From: Pseudooceanicola spongiae
Lineage (GTDB): Bacteria; Pseudomonadota; Alphaproteobacteria; Rhodobacterales; Rhodobacteraceae
Direction: 5' to 3'
Length of the DNA stretch: 64,000 nucleotides
Assembly (NCBI RefSeq): GCF_014899185.1
Contig: NZ_CP045201.1
Coordinates: forward strand, 4,069,501-4,133,500
Part shown: one piece after another, positions 1 through 10,654 of the stretch
How the letters are laid out: every line of letters begins with the position of its first letter
Numbering within the stretch: position 1 is the stretch's first letter
Position numbers and translations under genes: made by a program
The notes under the pieces: generated by a model
The model's database searches: none
The model's input: only the letters and a program-made list of their open reading frames with translations
What the model was told of the DNA's origin: nothing

Positions 1-15
1 GAACACGTTATGTTC
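1..15. promoter_or_regulatory. Possible operator palindrome at the left edge
   Basis: GAACA and TGTTC flank a 5-base spacer, followed by AT-rich sequence (about 27-60). This looks like a regulator site serving a gene beyond the left edge or the 147-1037 regulator. The first 146 bases otherwise hold no gene. Purely pattern-based. Confidence 0.25.
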
Positions 16-146
16 ACGAATCCGATTAAGTATTACTTTATTATTTTTGTAAACAGATTTGTGATCAGCTTGTGAGGTGGGAGAGCCTTTTCATTGAACT
101 TTCAACCATAGAAAGCGCCGCTGCTGCGCCGGTAATGCCTTTGCAA

Positions 147-1037
147 TCAATCGGTTGTCGCATTTTCTGTTCGGCGCAACCTGGCGTTGATTTCCTCGGT
201 GCGGCGCAGGTGCTCGGGCCGTTCCGCAATGGCCTTGCGGCTCGTCATGCTGGCGATCTGGTGGCAGATCGCGCTGATCGCGGCATAGTTGGACGGCGGT
301 GTTGGAGTCTCGATCCGGCCGCGGAAATGCCAGGCGAATCGCGGGTCATCCGGCATGCTCTCGTCCGAGATCACGGCGCAGGAGGCCCCCGTCATCAGCA
401 CCTCCTGCAAGGCGGCCTCGATCACGCTGGGCCGGGGCGACAGCGCGAGGCACAGCACCAGATCGTCAGCATGCAGCAGCGCCAGATGGTCGCCCAATTG
501 CTCTCCCGCCTGGGGGATGACGCGCATGTCCGGCACCACCCGAGACAGCTGCCAATACAGCATGCTGGCATAGCTGTGGCTGATTTGGTGGCCGATCAGC
601 CAGACCCGCCGCGCCTTCAGAAGCGCCGTCGCCAGCGAGTCGAGCGAGTCCGGATCTATCCGCTCAAACGTCCAGGCGATGTTTTCCCATTCCTCGCCGA
701 GGTTCAGCGCGGTCAGTGTCTGCATTGGCGGCTCAGTCGCGCCGATGGCGCTGCCCAGCGGTGTGAAATGCCGTGTCCCGGCCTGTCTTTCGCTGCGCGC
801 CGCGCGCCGTGCCGCCTCAAAGCTCTCGAACCCGATGCGGCGGACAAAGCGAGACACGGTGGCCTTGGAAACCCCGCTCAGCTGCGCCAGTTCCTGCGCG
901 TCGTAGGAGGCCACATCGCCCGCGAAATCCAGCAGAAACGTCGCCAGTTTGTGCTCGGCACGCTGCAGTTCCGGAAGGTGGACCCGGATGCGTGACAGAA
1001 AGGGCTGATGCGCGGGCGTGGGAAACTGTGATTTCAT
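147..1037 (-). CDS. MurR/RpiR-family transcriptional regulator
   Basis: A 296-residue regulator. An N-terminal helix-turn-helix of the RpiR type lies at about residues 49-70 (ELAQLSGVSKATVSRFVRR). A SIS-type phosphosugar-binding domain follows at about 115-250, containing VWLIGHQISHSYA. Members of this family sense sugar phosphates and repress or activate sugar catabolic genes. The ATG at 1037 was chosen; an in-frame GTG at 1070 would add 11 residues, and neither has a convincing ribosome binding site. It is divergent from the aldo/keto reductase at 1385 and may control it. Its effector is unknown. Confidence 0.88.
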   Translation of the reverse strand: MKSQFPTPAHQPFLSRIRVHLPELQRAEHKLATFLLDFAGDVASYDAQELAQLSGVSKATVSRFVRRIGFESFEAARRAARSERQAGTRHFTPLGSAIGATEPPMQTLTALNLGEEWENIAWTFERIDPDSLDSLATALLKARRVWLIGHQISHSYASMLYWQLSRVVPDMRVIPQAGEQLGDHLALLHADDLVLCLALSPRPSVIEAALQEVLMTGASCAVISDESMPDDPRFAWHFRGRIETPTPPSNYAAISAICHQIASMTSRKAIAERPEHLRRTEEINARLRRTENATTD

Positions 1038-1384
1038 GCCAAAACTATGCGACAGCGCGTCAGACGGCACAAGACGGTCTGACCCTGATTAGCGTCAGGT
1101 GTCACAGAAACTGGTTATAATTTTAGTGTCCTCCGCCGAAATGAGGGCTCTTGGACGGTCTTCCCAGCGCGCACACATGCCCGATTGAAATCACAGTTTC
1201 AAAACAGCGCAAATCCGCAACACAGGTTTCCTGCCGACTCGGAATTCTCCTCAAGGTTGTACCGCGTTCCACGCCAGATCCCTGTGTTCCTCGGCCAGTG
1301 GCGGCGCTATGGTCCTCCGATATCAGCCACGCGGTCCCACCGGATCCCCAGCCACCCTGATCCACGTCTTTCGGGAGCCCTGAC
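1038..1384. promoter_or_regulatory. Divergent intergenic region, rpiR-type gene / aldo-keto reductase
   Basis: About 350 bases without a gene between two divergent genes, so promoters for both should lie here. A TTATAAT-like stretch near 1114-1120 is the only AT-rich -10-like sequence noticed. No clear operator or terminator was seen. Confidence 0.4.
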
Positions 1385-2413
1385 ATGACCCTCACCGCGC
1401 AAACCCTTCGCCCGCTCGGCACCACCGGCCTGACGGTCACGGCCCTCGGCGTCGGATCGGCGCCGCTTGGCGGCCTCTATGGCGATGTGACCCAGGCCGA
1501 GGCGCTGGAGATGCTGGACACCGCATGGTCGCTCGGCATCCGCTATTTCGACACCGCACCGATGTACGGGCGGGGCAGGGCCGAGCACCTCGTCGGCCAT
1601 ATGCTGCGCGATCGGGGCGCGGGCTATACCCTCTCCTCCAAGGTCGGGCGGCTGATGCAGCGGGCTCGTCCGGGGCTGACGCTGCCGCCCGCGCAGGAAC
1701 GTCAGCGGCCCGGTCCGACCTGGCACAACAGCCTGAGCTTTCGCGACGTCTATGATTATTCCTATGACGGCATCCTGCGCAGCTACGACGACAGCCTGCA
1801 GCGGCTGGGGGTCGCGCGGATCGATATGCTCTATGTCCATGACATCGGCCACGCCACCCACGGCCCCTATCAGGATGGGCACTGGCACGCGCTGACCTCG
1901 GGCGGCGGCTTTCGCGCGCTGGAGCAGCTGAAGGCCGCGGGCCAGATCAGCGGCTATGGCATCGGCGCGAACGAGTGGCAGGTGATGCGCGACGCGCTTG
2001 AGGAGACCGACCTCGATTGCTGCCTGCTGGCGGGACGCTATTCGCTGATCGACCGCGACGCTGAGGCGGAGTTCCTGCCGCTGGCGCAGCGTCGAGGTGT
2101 GGCGCTGGTGCTCGGCGGGGTTTTCAACTCCGGCATCCTCGCCGCCGATGCCGAGGCGCCGCAGATGTTCAACTATGTCGCCGCCGCACCCGAGGTCGTC
2201 GCCCGCGCCAACGCCCTGCGCCGCGTCTGCGCCGACCACGGCGTCGCGATGGGGGCGGCCGCGATCCGCTTTCCGATGCGCCAACCGGCGGTGGCCTGCG
2301 TGGTGATCGGGGCGACCTCCGCCGCGCAAATCCGCCAGAATGTCACGTGGTTTTCCAGCGAGCTGCCAGAGGCGCTCTGGTCCGACCTCGACGCCGCGCT
2401 CGCCATGGTCTGA
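1385..2413 (+). CDS. Aldo/keto reductase, aldose 1-dehydrogenase (L-fucose/D-threo-aldose) type
   Basis: A 342-residue NAD(P)-dependent oxidoreductase with a TIM-barrel AKR fold. The AKR catalytic tetrad is visible: D56 and Y61 in FDTAPMYGRGRAE, K86 in SSKVGR, and H152 in YVHDIG. The sequence resembles D-threo-aldose 1-dehydrogenase/pyridoxal 4-dehydrogenase-type AKRs, which oxidise sugars such as L-fucose or L-galactose to lactones. Its position beside the rhamnose genes suggests a 6-deoxysugar or related substrate; that is inference. It converges on rhaI, with a shared hairpin between the two. Confidence 0.87.
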   Translation: MTLTAQTLRPLGTTGLTVTALGVGSAPLGGLYGDVTQAEALEMLDTAWSLGIRYFDTAPMYGRGRAEHLVGHMLRDRGAGYTLSSKVGRLMQRARPGLTLPPAQERQRPGPTWHNSLSFRDVYDYSYDGILRSYDDSLQRLGVARIDMLYVHDIGHATHGPYQDGHWHALTSGGGFRALEQLKAAGQISGYGIGANEWQVMRDALEETDLDCCLLAGRYSLIDRDAEAEFLPLAQRRGVALVLGGVFNSGILAADAEAPQMFNYVAAAPEVVARANALRRVCADHGVAMGAAAIRFPMRQPAVACVVIGATSAAQIRQNVTWFSSELPEALWSDLDAALAMV

Positions 2414-2430
2414 GCCACCACCAGAGCAGG

Positions 2431-2459
2431 CAAAGCCCCGGCATCGAGCCGGGGCTTTG
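2431..2459. terminator. Bidirectional hairpin between convergent genes
   Basis: CAAAGCCCCGGC and GCCGGGGCTTTG form a perfect 12-bp stem around a 5-base loop. It lies between the ends of the aldo/keto reductase and rhaI, where it can terminate both transcripts. The AAAG/CTTT ends supply a short U stretch on either strand. Confidence 0.75.
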
Positions 2460-2474
2460 CCTTGGGCGGCGGCT

Positions 2475-2531
2475 GAAATCGCACCGCCCGGATACCGTTC
2501 ACATACCGACGCGATACCGACGTCGCAATTT
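2475..2531. repeat. Dispersed GATACCG element, copy 1
   Basis: Begins GAAATCGCACCG and continues with three 11-base units each ending in ATACCG, then a GCAATTTC end that is roughly inverse to the start. It sits between convergent genes, just beyond the rhaI stop. Related copies are at 18779-18829, 22709-22756 and 30036-30083. Confidence 0.8.
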
Positions 2532-2549
2532 CACCATTTCCGAAGGGGG

Positions 2550-3821
<1,272 letters not shown>

Positions 3822-3877
3822 GGAAAATTCCTCCCCAGAATGTCGTGGGGCGCGGTGTGATCCCCGCCCAAAACCCC

Positions 3878-5983
3878 TCAGCGTGTGAAGGCTTCCTTGT
3901 TGCCCGCATCGACGTTGATGATATTGCCCGTCGACTTTGCCGACTTGTCGGAGGCAAAGAAATAGGCGGCCTCCGCAATATCTTCGGGCAGCACCGAGCG
4001 CTTCAGCATCGAGCGGTTGCGATACATCTCTTCCAGCCCGTCCTTGTCGGTCTTGTAGGTGCTGGCGCGCTGGTCCAGCCATTCGCCTTCCCAGATCTTG
4101 GAGCCGCGCAGAACGGCGTCGGGGTTGACCACGTTGACACGAATACCAGCCTCGGCCCCCTCCAGCGCCAGACAGCGCGCAAGATGAATTTCGCTTGCCT
4201 TTGCAGTGCAATAGGCCGCCGCGTTGGGGCTGGCGGCAAGGCCGTTCTTGGACGCCACGAAGACGACAGAGCCGCCAATCGCCTGCGCCCGCATCACCTT
4301 GAAAGCCTCGCGCGAGACAAGGAAGTAGCCGGTCGACAGGATCGACATGTTCTTGTTCCACAGCTCCAGCGAGGTTTCCTCGATCGGCGCAGACGAGGCG
4401 ATGCCGGCGTTCGACACCAGAATATCGATGCCGCCAAACTCCACCGAAACCTCGGCATAGGCGGCAGTCACCGCCGCCTCATCCGTCACGTTCATCGCCA
4501 CGGTGCGCACGACGTCCTTGGAGTAGCGCCCCGAGAGTGTATCCTTTGTCGAAGCCAAGGCAGCTTCGTCGATATCCGCCAGCATGACGCAGGCGCCTTC
4601 CGAGAGGTACCGTTCCGCCGTCGCCGCGCCGATGCCGCCCGCGCCGCCGGTGACCAGAGCCACCCGACCGGCCAGGCTTTTCGGCTTCGGCATGCGCTGC
4701 AGCTTTGCCTCTTCCAGCAGCCAGTATTCGATGTCGAAGGCTTCCTGCTCGGGCAGGCCGCAGTATTCCGACACGGCGGAGGAGCCGCGCATCACATTGA
4801 TCGCATTGACATAAAACTCGCCCGAGATGCGGGCCGTCGCCTTGTCCTTGGCGAAGGTGATCATGCCGACGCCGGGCACGAGGTAGACCACCGCGTTGGG
4901 GTCACGAATGGCCGGCGAATCGTCGTGCTTGCAGCGCGCGTAATAGGCCGCGTAATCCTCACGGTAGGCGGCGACCTGCGCCGACAGACCTTCCAGAACC
5001 TCGTCGATATTGCCCTTGGCCGGATCGAACGCGACGACCAAAGGCCGGATCTTGGTGCGCAGGAAGTGGTCGGGACAGGAGGTGCCGAGCGCCGCAAGCG
5101 CCTGCATATCCTTGGAATTCACGAACTCCAGCACCGCGTCGCTGTCCTCGAAATTGCCAGCCATGTGCTGGTTGCCCGAGACGAAGCCACGAATGGCGGG
5201 CATCAGTTTCGCCGCGACCGCACGCCGCTCAGCCGCCTCAAGGCTTTGATGAACGGCACCGCCGAAGGCATCCTTGCCGCTGGTCTCTTTCTCGAAATAG
5301 GCGATGGCGGTGTTGATGATCTCCAGCGTCAGCTCGTAGCAGGCCTTGGCGTCGTCATCCCAGGTGAACAGCCCATGGCTTTCCAACACGACACCCTTGG
5401 CGTCGGGGTTCTCAAGGCAGAATTTCTCCAACCACAGACCCAGCTCGTAGCCCGGCTTCTTCCACGGCAGCCAGCCGATGGTGTCGCCGAAGATCTGCTG
5501 CGTCAGGGCGCGCGAATTCTTCGACGCCGCGATCGCGATGATCGCATCGGGGTGCATGTGATCGACGTGTTTCTTGGGCACATAGGCGTGCAGCGGCGTG
5601 TCGATGGAGGCCGCCCGCGGGTTCAGCGCCCAGGTGCAATGGGGCAGATAGCCGACCATTTCATCCTCGAATTCGACGCCGCGATAGAGGTCCTTCAGCG
5701 CGTTCAGCTTGTCCATGTAGAGCGTGGCAAAGCCGTCCATCTTGATCGAGCCGACATCGCCGCCCGATCCCTTGACCCAGAGAACCTCAACCGCTTCGCC
5801 CGTCAGCGGGTCCTTCTCCATCACCTTGGCGGAGGTATTGCCGCCGCCGTAGTTGGTGATCCGCTTGTCCGAGCCAAGCAGATTCGAGCGGTACAGAAGC
5901 TTTTCAGATTCGCTCATTGAGCTGGCCTTGGCCTCGTCCCACTTGGACAAAAGGCGCGTGGTTGCGGGTGTCATGATGGTCAT
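3878..5983 (-). CDS. rhaD: Bifunctional rhamnulose-1-phosphate aldolase / lactaldehyde dehydrogenase
   Basis: A 701-residue fusion. Residues about 1-400 form a class II (zinc) aldolase-like domain containing the histidine-rich KKHVDHMHPD. It should split L-rhamnulose 1-phosphate into DHAP and L-lactaldehyde. Residues about 430-701 form a short-chain dehydrogenase with the dinucleotide loop VTGGAGGIGAA and the YxxxK pair (AAYCTAKASE), which should oxidise lactaldehyde to lactate. This fused form is standard in rhizobial and roseobacterial rhamnose operons. GGAGGAACC precedes the ATG. It is the first gene of the leftward rhaD-rhaI unit, divergent from rhaR. Confidence 0.94.
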   Translation of the reverse strand: MTIMTPATTRLLSKWDEAKASSMSESEKLLYRSNLLGSDKRITNYGGGNTSAKVMEKDPLTGEAVEVLWVKGSGGDVGSIKMDGFATLYMDKLNALKDLYRGVEFEDEMVGYLPHCTWALNPRAASIDTPLHAYVPKKHVDHMHPDAIIAIAASKNSRALTQQIFGDTIGWLPWKKPGYELGLWLEKFCLENPDAKGVVLESHGLFTWDDDAKACYELTLEIINTAIAYFEKETSGKDAFGGAVHQSLEAAERRAVAAKLMPAIRGFVSGNQHMAGNFEDSDAVLEFVNSKDMQALAALGTSCPDHFLRTKIRPLVVAFDPAKGNIDEVLEGLSAQVAAYREDYAAYYARCKHDDSPAIRDPNAVVYLVPGVGMITFAKDKATARISGEFYVNAINVMRGSSAVSEYCGLPEQEAFDIEYWLLEEAKLQRMPKPKSLAGRVALVTGGAGGIGAATAERYLSEGACVMLADIDEAALASTKDTLSGRYSKDVVRTVAMNVTDEAAVTAAYAEVSVEFGGIDILVSNAGIASSAPIEETSLELWNKNMSILSTGYFLVSREAFKVMRAQAIGGSVVFVASKNGLAASPNAAAYCTAKASEIHLARCLALEGAEAGIRVNVVNPDAVLRGSKIWEGEWLDQRASTYKTDKDGLEEMYRNRSMLKRSVLPEDIAEAAYFFASDKSAKSTGNIINVDAGNKEAFTR

Positions 5984-6050
5984 TGCTGGTTCCTCCGGGG
6001 CGTTCCTGCCAGAACGATGTTTTCAGGCGAAAGCTGTCAGGGGTGCGTCG

Positions 6051-6129
6051 CATTGTCAATCATAAACGATCATGAACAATCATGCTGCGATGCAGAATGA
6101 AAAGTTACGATCATTTATGATTGACAATG
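6051..6129. promoter_or_regulatory. Long inverted repeat, likely RhaR operator
   Basis: The left arm (6051-6071, CATTGTCAATCATAAA then CGATC) and right arm (6109-6129) are reverse complements with one mismatch in 21 bases, centred at 6090. An extra half-like TCATGAACAATCATG lies at 6070-6084. The element sits between the divergent rhaD and rhaR starts and upstream of both operons. That is where a DeoR-type repressor would bind. Confidence 0.7.
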
Positions 6130-6171
6130 ATTGAGCTTCTACGACAGGTTGAAGGTAAGGTGAGGAACCAC

Positions 6172-6975
6172 ATGCACGAGAAAGAACGCCACAGGATCAT
6201 ACTCTCCGCTGTCCAGGACCGCCCGGTCGTGACAGTGCCAGAGCTTTGCGCGTTGACTGGCGCGTCTGAGGCCACGATCCGGCGTGATATCGCGTCTCTG
6301 CACGTCGCCAAAAAGCTGCGCCGGGTGCGCGGCGGGGCCGAGGCGCTGCACGGCACGCAGTTTCCCGGGTTGGCGGGGCGTCCCTTCACGCTGAACGAAA
6401 CGGTCAGGATCGCTCAGAAACGCGCAATTGCGCGCGCGGCTGTCGAGCTGTGTGAGGATGGTGAGCCGATCATCATCAACGGCGGCACCACGACCTTTCA
6501 GATGGTGCATCCGCTTGCCTCGCGCCGGTTGCAGATCTTCACCAACTCGTTTCCCATCGCTGAGCATCTGCTGAAGAATTCGCGCAACACGATCCTGCTG
6601 TCGGGCGGCGTGGTCTACCGCGAACAGAACATCATCCTGTCGCCGTTCGAGAATGACGTGACACGCAATTTCTACGCCCGGCGCATGTTCATGGGCGCGC
6701 AGGGCATCGGCCCGCTCGGGCTGATGGAGGCCGATCCGCTGCTGATCCAAGCCGAACACAAGCTGATCGGGCAGGCGGACGAGCTGATCGTCCTCGCCGA
6801 CAGTACGAAATTCGACAACCGCTCGTCACTTGTGCTTTGCCCGCTGGACCGGATCCAGCGGCTGATCACAGATGACGGCATATCGGACCGCGCCGCCTCG
6901 ATGCTTGAGGCGGCTGGTGTGCAACTGATCGTGGCGACCCCGAGCACCACGATACAGGAGGCCTCTGGAGGGTAG
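6172..6975 (+). CDS. rhaR: DeoR-family repressor of rhamnose genes
   Basis: A 267-residue regulator. An N-terminal DeoR winged helix (VTVPELCALTGASEATIRRD) is followed by a DeoR C-terminal sensor domain with NGGTTTFQM and ADSTKFDNRSSL, which binds phosphorylated sugar. The start at 6172 (MHEKERHR) follows GAGG; starts further upstream at 6121 or 6127 would run into the operator arm. It is the first gene of the rightward operon and the expected regulator of both rha units, with a pathway phosphate intermediate as inducer (inference from the family). Confidence 0.88.
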   Translation: MHEKERHRIILSAVQDRPVVTVPELCALTGASEATIRRDIASLHVAKKLRRVRGGAEALHGTQFPGLAGRPFTLNETVRIAQKRAIARAAVELCEDGEPIIINGGTTTFQMVHPLASRRLQIFTNSFPIAEHLLKNSRNTILLSGGVVYREQNIILSPFENDVTRNFYARRMFMGAQGIGPLGLMEADPLLIQAEHKLIGQADELIVLADSTKFDNRSSLVLCPLDRIQRLITDDGISDRAASMLEAAGVQLIVATPSTTIQEASGG

Positions 6976-7035
6976 ACGCAAGCGTCTGCGAGGAGGCAGA
7001 AAAATCGGGATTTGTTCTTTAGGGAGGAGACAATC

Positions 7036-8025
7036 ATGAAACTCGCGAAACTGCTGATCACCGCCGCAACGGCTGTCGGTCTGACGGCATCCGCCGCCGC
7101 CGCCGACGAGATGCGCATCGCGCTTGTGGTCAAGGCGCTCGGCATCGGGTTCTTCGAGGCCGCAGCAAAAGGCGCCGAGGAAGCCGCAAACGAGATCGGT
7201 GACGTCAAGATCATCTACACCGGCCCGACCGAAACCACCGCCGAAGGCCAGATCGAGGTGATCAACGCCCTGATCGCCCAGAAGGTCGACGCCATCGCCG
7301 TCTCGGCCAACGACACCGACGCGCTGGTGCCGACGCTGAAAAAGGCCATGCAACGCGGCATCACCGTGATCTCGTGGGATAGTGGCGTCGCCCCTGAGGG
7401 TCGCTCGGTCCACCTGAACCCGTCGTCGAACCCGCTGATCGGCAACATGATCATCAAGCTGGCCGCCGATCACATGCCCGATGGCGGTGACGTTGCCGTG
7501 CTGTCGGCCACCACCACCTCGACCAACCAGAACATCTGGATCGACGAGATGAAGAAGGTGATGCCGAACTATCCGGGCATCAACCTGGTCACCACCGTCT
7601 ATGGCGATGATCTGGCGGACAAATCCTACCGCGAGGCGACCGGCCTGCTGCAAACCTACCCGGACCTGAAGGCGATCATCGCGCCGACCTCCGTCGGTAT
7701 CGTGGCCGCCGCGCAGGCCGTGGCGGATGCCGGCAAGATCGGTCAGGTCAACGTGACCGGCCTTGGTCTGCCGTCCGAGATGGCCGGCGCGGTCGAGAGC
7801 GGTGCGTCGGACAGCTTCGCGATCTGGAACCCGATCGATCTGGGCTATTCCGCCGCGATGATCGCCTACCACCTTGCCAAGGGCGATGCCGAGGCGAAAC
7901 CCGGTGCGGAAATTCCGATGGGCCGCATGGGCGCGCTGACACTGGACGACAATCTTGAAGGCGCGATGGCGGACCCCTTTGTCTACGACAAGTCCAACAT
8001 CGAAGAGTTCAAGAGCATTTTCTGA
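7036..8025 (+). CDS. rhaS: Rhamnose ABC transporter, periplasmic substrate-binding protein
   Basis: A 329-residue periplasmic-binding-protein type 1 domain of the ribose/rhamnose family. A signal peptide is visible (MKLAKLLITAATAVGLTASA, with cleavage expected just before DEMRIAL). A GGAGGAG ribosome binding site precedes the ATG. It delivers sugar to the RhaTPQ importer. Two stem-loops follow it before rhaT, which fits the higher expression usual for binding proteins. Confidence 0.93.
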   Translation: MKLAKLLITAATAVGLTASAAAADEMRIALVVKALGIGFFEAAAKGAEEAANEIGDVKIIYTGPTETTAEGQIEVINALIAQKVDAIAVSANDTDALVPTLKKAMQRGITVISWDSGVAPEGRSVHLNPSSNPLIGNMIIKLAADHMPDGGDVAVLSATTTSTNQNIWIDEMKKVMPNYPGINLVTTVYGDDLADKSYREATGLLQTYPDLKAIIAPTSVGIVAAAQAVADAGKIGQVNVTGLGLPSEMAGAVESGASDSFAIWNPIDLGYSAAMIAYHLAKGDAEAKPGAEIPMGRMGALTLDDNLEGAMADPFVYDKSNIEEFKSIF

Positions 8026-8037
8026 GGGTTCCTCCCT

Positions 8038-8097
8038 GCAGGGCGACCCAAAGCGCCCTGCTGCACGACCGGACCGGGGGCCTGTTTCCCCCGGTCC
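8038..8097 (+). terminator. Tandem stem-loops between rhaS and rhaT
   Basis: The first hairpin at 8038-8061 pairs GCAGGGCG with CGCCCTGC. The second at 8071-8097 pairs GGACCGGGGG with CCCCCGGTCC (10 bp). No U-tract follows, so they more likely protect the rhaS message or partly attenuate transcription than fully terminate it. Confidence 0.6.
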
Positions 8098-8123
8098 ACC
8101 TCTCTATCGTCAGGAAATCCGCC

Positions 8124-9668
8124 ATGCCCTATGATACAACATATTCCGGCGCCCAGCCGCCCGCAGGGGCTCCGATCCTTGCTCTGAACGGCATCGAAAA
8201 GGTCTTTCCCGGCGTCAAGGCGCTCGACGGTGTCAACCTGTCGCTCTACCCCGGGCAGGTCACGGCGCTGGTCGGCGAAAACGGCGCAGGCAAGTCCACC
8301 ATCGTCAAGATCCTGACCGGCATCTATCAACCCGACGGCGGGCAGATCCTGCTGAACGGCGCGCCCATTGCCTTTCCCACCGCCCAGCACGCCGCCGCCG
8401 CTGGCGTCACCGCGATCCATCAGGAAACCGTGCTGTTTGATGAGCTGACGGTCGCCGAAAACATCTTTCTCGGCCATGCCCCCCGCACCCGCCTCGGTCT
8501 GCTCGACTGGCGCGCGATGCGGCGCGACGCGCAGGCGATCCTGACCTCGATCGGCGCCGACATCGACCCCGGCGTGAAGCTGGCCGAACTTGGCATCGCC
8601 TCCAAGCACCTCGTCGCGATTTCCCGCGCGCTCTCCATCGACGCCCGTGTCGTGGTGATGGACGAACCCACCGCCGCCCTGTCGCACAAGGAAATCCATG
8701 AGCTCTATGAGCTGGTGGAAAAGCTCAAGGCACAGGGCAAGGCGATCCTCTTCATCTCGCACAAGTTCGACGAGATCTTCCGCATTGCCGATCGTTACAC
8801 CGTGTTCCGCGACGGCCAGTTCGTCGCCGAGGGCCGCATCGACGAGGTGAGCGAGGGCGATCTGGTGCAGATGATGGTCGGCCGCTCCGTCGATCAGGTG
8901 TTCCCGCAGCGCACGCCCACCTTGGGTGAAGAGATCCTCACCGTCGCGGGCTACGCCCATCCGACCGAGTTCGAGGACATCAACTTCACCCTGCGCCGGG
9001 GCGAGATCCTGGGGTTTTACGGCCTCGTCGGGGCGGGTCGGTCTGAATTCATGCAATCGCTGATCGGCATCACCCGCCCCTCCAAGGGCGCGGTCAAGAT
9101 CGAGGGCCACGTCCGCATCATCCGTTCGCCCGCCGAAGCGATCCGCGAAGGCATCGTCTATGTGCCTGAGGATCGCGGCAAGCAGGGCGCCATCACCGCC
9201 ATGCCGATCTTTCAGAACGTCACGCTGCCCTCGCTGGCGCACACCTCGCGCAACGGCTTTTTGCAGCTGGCCGAGGAATTTGATCTGGCCCGCGAATACA
9301 CTCAGCGGCTGGATCTGCGCGCGGCCTCGCTCGACACGCCCGTCGGCTCGCTCTCGGGTGGCAACCAGCAGAAGGTGGTCATCGCCAAGTGGCTGGCCAC
9401 CAAGCCCCGCGTCATCATTCTGGACGAGCCGACCAAGGGCATCGACATCGGATCGAAAGCCGCCGTGCATGAATTCATGGCCGAGCTTGCCGCCGAAGGC
9501 CTCGCCGTCATCATGGTCAGCTCGGAACTGCCCGAAATCCTCGGCATGTCCGACCGTGTCATCGTGATGCGCGAAGGCCGGATCGTCGCCGAGGTTTCGG
9601 GCGACGAGATGACCCCGCAAACCCTTGTCCGCCATGCGGCCGGCATCGGGCAGGAGGACGCCGCATGA
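8124..9668 (+). CDS. rhaT: Rhamnose ABC transporter, duplicated ATP-binding protein
   Basis: A 514-residue protein with two fused ABC domains, as in RbsA/XylG-type sugar importers. Domain 1 has an intact Walker A (GENGAGKST) and Walker B (VVVMDEPTAALS) with a degenerate signature. Domain 2 has a degenerate Walker A (GLVGAGRSE) and an intact signature LSGGNQQKVVIAKWL with ILDEPTKGID. It powers uptake through RhaP and RhaQ. Its stop overlaps the rhaP start by 4 bases (ATGA). Confidence 0.93.
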   Translation: MPYDTTYSGAQPPAGAPILALNGIEKVFPGVKALDGVNLSLYPGQVTALVGENGAGKSTIVKILTGIYQPDGGQILLNGAPIAFPTAQHAAAAGVTAIHQETVLFDELTVAENIFLGHAPRTRLGLLDWRAMRRDAQAILTSIGADIDPGVKLAELGIASKHLVAISRALSIDARVVVMDEPTAALSHKEIHELYELVEKLKAQGKAILFISHKFDEIFRIADRYTVFRDGQFVAEGRIDEVSEGDLVQMMVGRSVDQVFPQRTPTLGEEILTVAGYAHPTEFEDINFTLRRGEILGFYGLVGAGRSEFMQSLIGITRPSKGAVKIEGHVRIIRSPAEAIREGIVYVPEDRGKQGAITAMPIFQNVTLPSLAHTSRNGFLQLAEEFDLAREYTQRLDLRAASLDTPVGSLSGGNQQKVVIAKWLATKPRVIILDEPTKGIDIGSKAAVHEFMAELAAEGLAVIMVSSELPEILGMSDRVIVMREGRIVAEVSGDEMTPQTLVRHAAGIGQEDAA

Positions 9669-10654
9669 TCCCCTTTCGTCTGACCCGCGAAGTGCTTCTG
9701 GCCTTCGCGCTGCTGGTGCTGCTGGTGCTGGTGGCGACCCGGTTCCCCGGCTTTGTCGCGCCATCCAATCTGGCCGCCGTCTTCAACGACACCTCGGCGC
9801 TGATCATCCTGGCGCTCGGCCAGTTCATCGTCATTCTGACGCGCTGCATCGACCTGTCGGTCGCGGCCAACCTCGCCCTCACCGGCATGGTCTGCGCGCT
9901 GCTCAACACCGTGGCGCCGGACCTGCCCATCGTCTTCACGCTGGGGCTGGCCCTCGCCCTCGGTGCGACGCTCGGTGCGGTGAACGGGTTTTTCGTCTGG
10001 AAGCTCGACATCCCCCCGATCGTCGTCACCCTCGGCACGATGGTGATCTTTCGCGGCATCATCTTCCTGATCTCCGACGGCCAATGGGTCAACGCACATG
10101 AGATGAGCCCGCGCTTCACCGCCTTCCCGCGGTATGAGATCCTCGGCATTCCGATGCTGTCGTGGTGCGCTGTGCTGGTGATCGCGCTGGTCTATGTGCT
10201 GGTGACGCGCACATCGCTTGGCCGGTCGTTCTTTGCCGTCGGTGGCAACCCTCACGCGGCGGTCTACACCGGCATCGACGTCGGTCGCACCCAGTTCCTG
10301 GCCTTCGTCATCTCGGGCACGCTGGCGGGTCTTGCAGGCTACCTCTGGGTGTCGCGATACGCCGTCGCTTACGTCGATATTGCCGGCGGGTTTGAGCTTG
10401 ACGTCGTGGCCGCCTGCGTCATCGGCGGCGCAGCGATCAGCGGCGGGGCCGGGTCGGTCTTCGGCATCGTGCTGGGCGCGCTGTTCCTCGGCGTGATCAA
10501 GAACGCGCTGCCGGTCGTCGATATCTCTCCCTTCTGGCAACTTGCCATCTCCGGCTCGGCGATCATCATCGCCGTGGCGCTGAACGCCCGCTCGGGCCGC
10601 GCCAAGGGCCGTATCATCCTGCGCAAAGCGGAGCATGCACATGAGCCTGTCTGA
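9665..10654 (+). CDS. rhaP: Rhamnose ABC transporter permease 1
   Basis: A 329-residue polytopic inner-membrane permease of the RbsC/XylH family, with many hydrophobic segments and the family motif GGAAISGGAGSVFGIVLGA. It forms the transport channel with RhaQ. Translation is coupled to rhaT by an ATGA overlap, and the end overlaps the start of rhaQ by 14 bases. Confidence 0.92.
   Translation: MIPFRLTREVLLAFALLVLLVLVATRFPGFVAPSNLAAVFNDTSALIILALGQFIVILTRCIDLSVAANLALTGMVCALLNTVAPDLPIVFTLGLALALGATLGAVNGFFVWKLDIPPIVVTLGTMVIFRGIIFLISDGQWVNAHEMSPRFTAFPRYEILGIPMLSWCAVLVIALVYVLVTRTSLGRSFFAVGGNPHAAVYTGIDVGRTQFLAFVISGTLAGLAGYLWVSRYAVAYVDIAGGFELDVVAACVIGGAAISGGAGSVFGIVLGALFLGVIKNALPVVDISPFWQLAISGSAIIIAVALNARSGRAKGRIILRKAEHAHEPV

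Noticed and set aside
2491-2520. CRISPR-like tandem repeats
   Set aside because: Units are 11 bases with no unique spacers and no cas genes nearby; better described as a dispersed intergenic element.
7983-9764. 593-codon open frame on the minus strand
   Set aside because: Antisense to rhaT, which has clear ABC motifs in the other strand.
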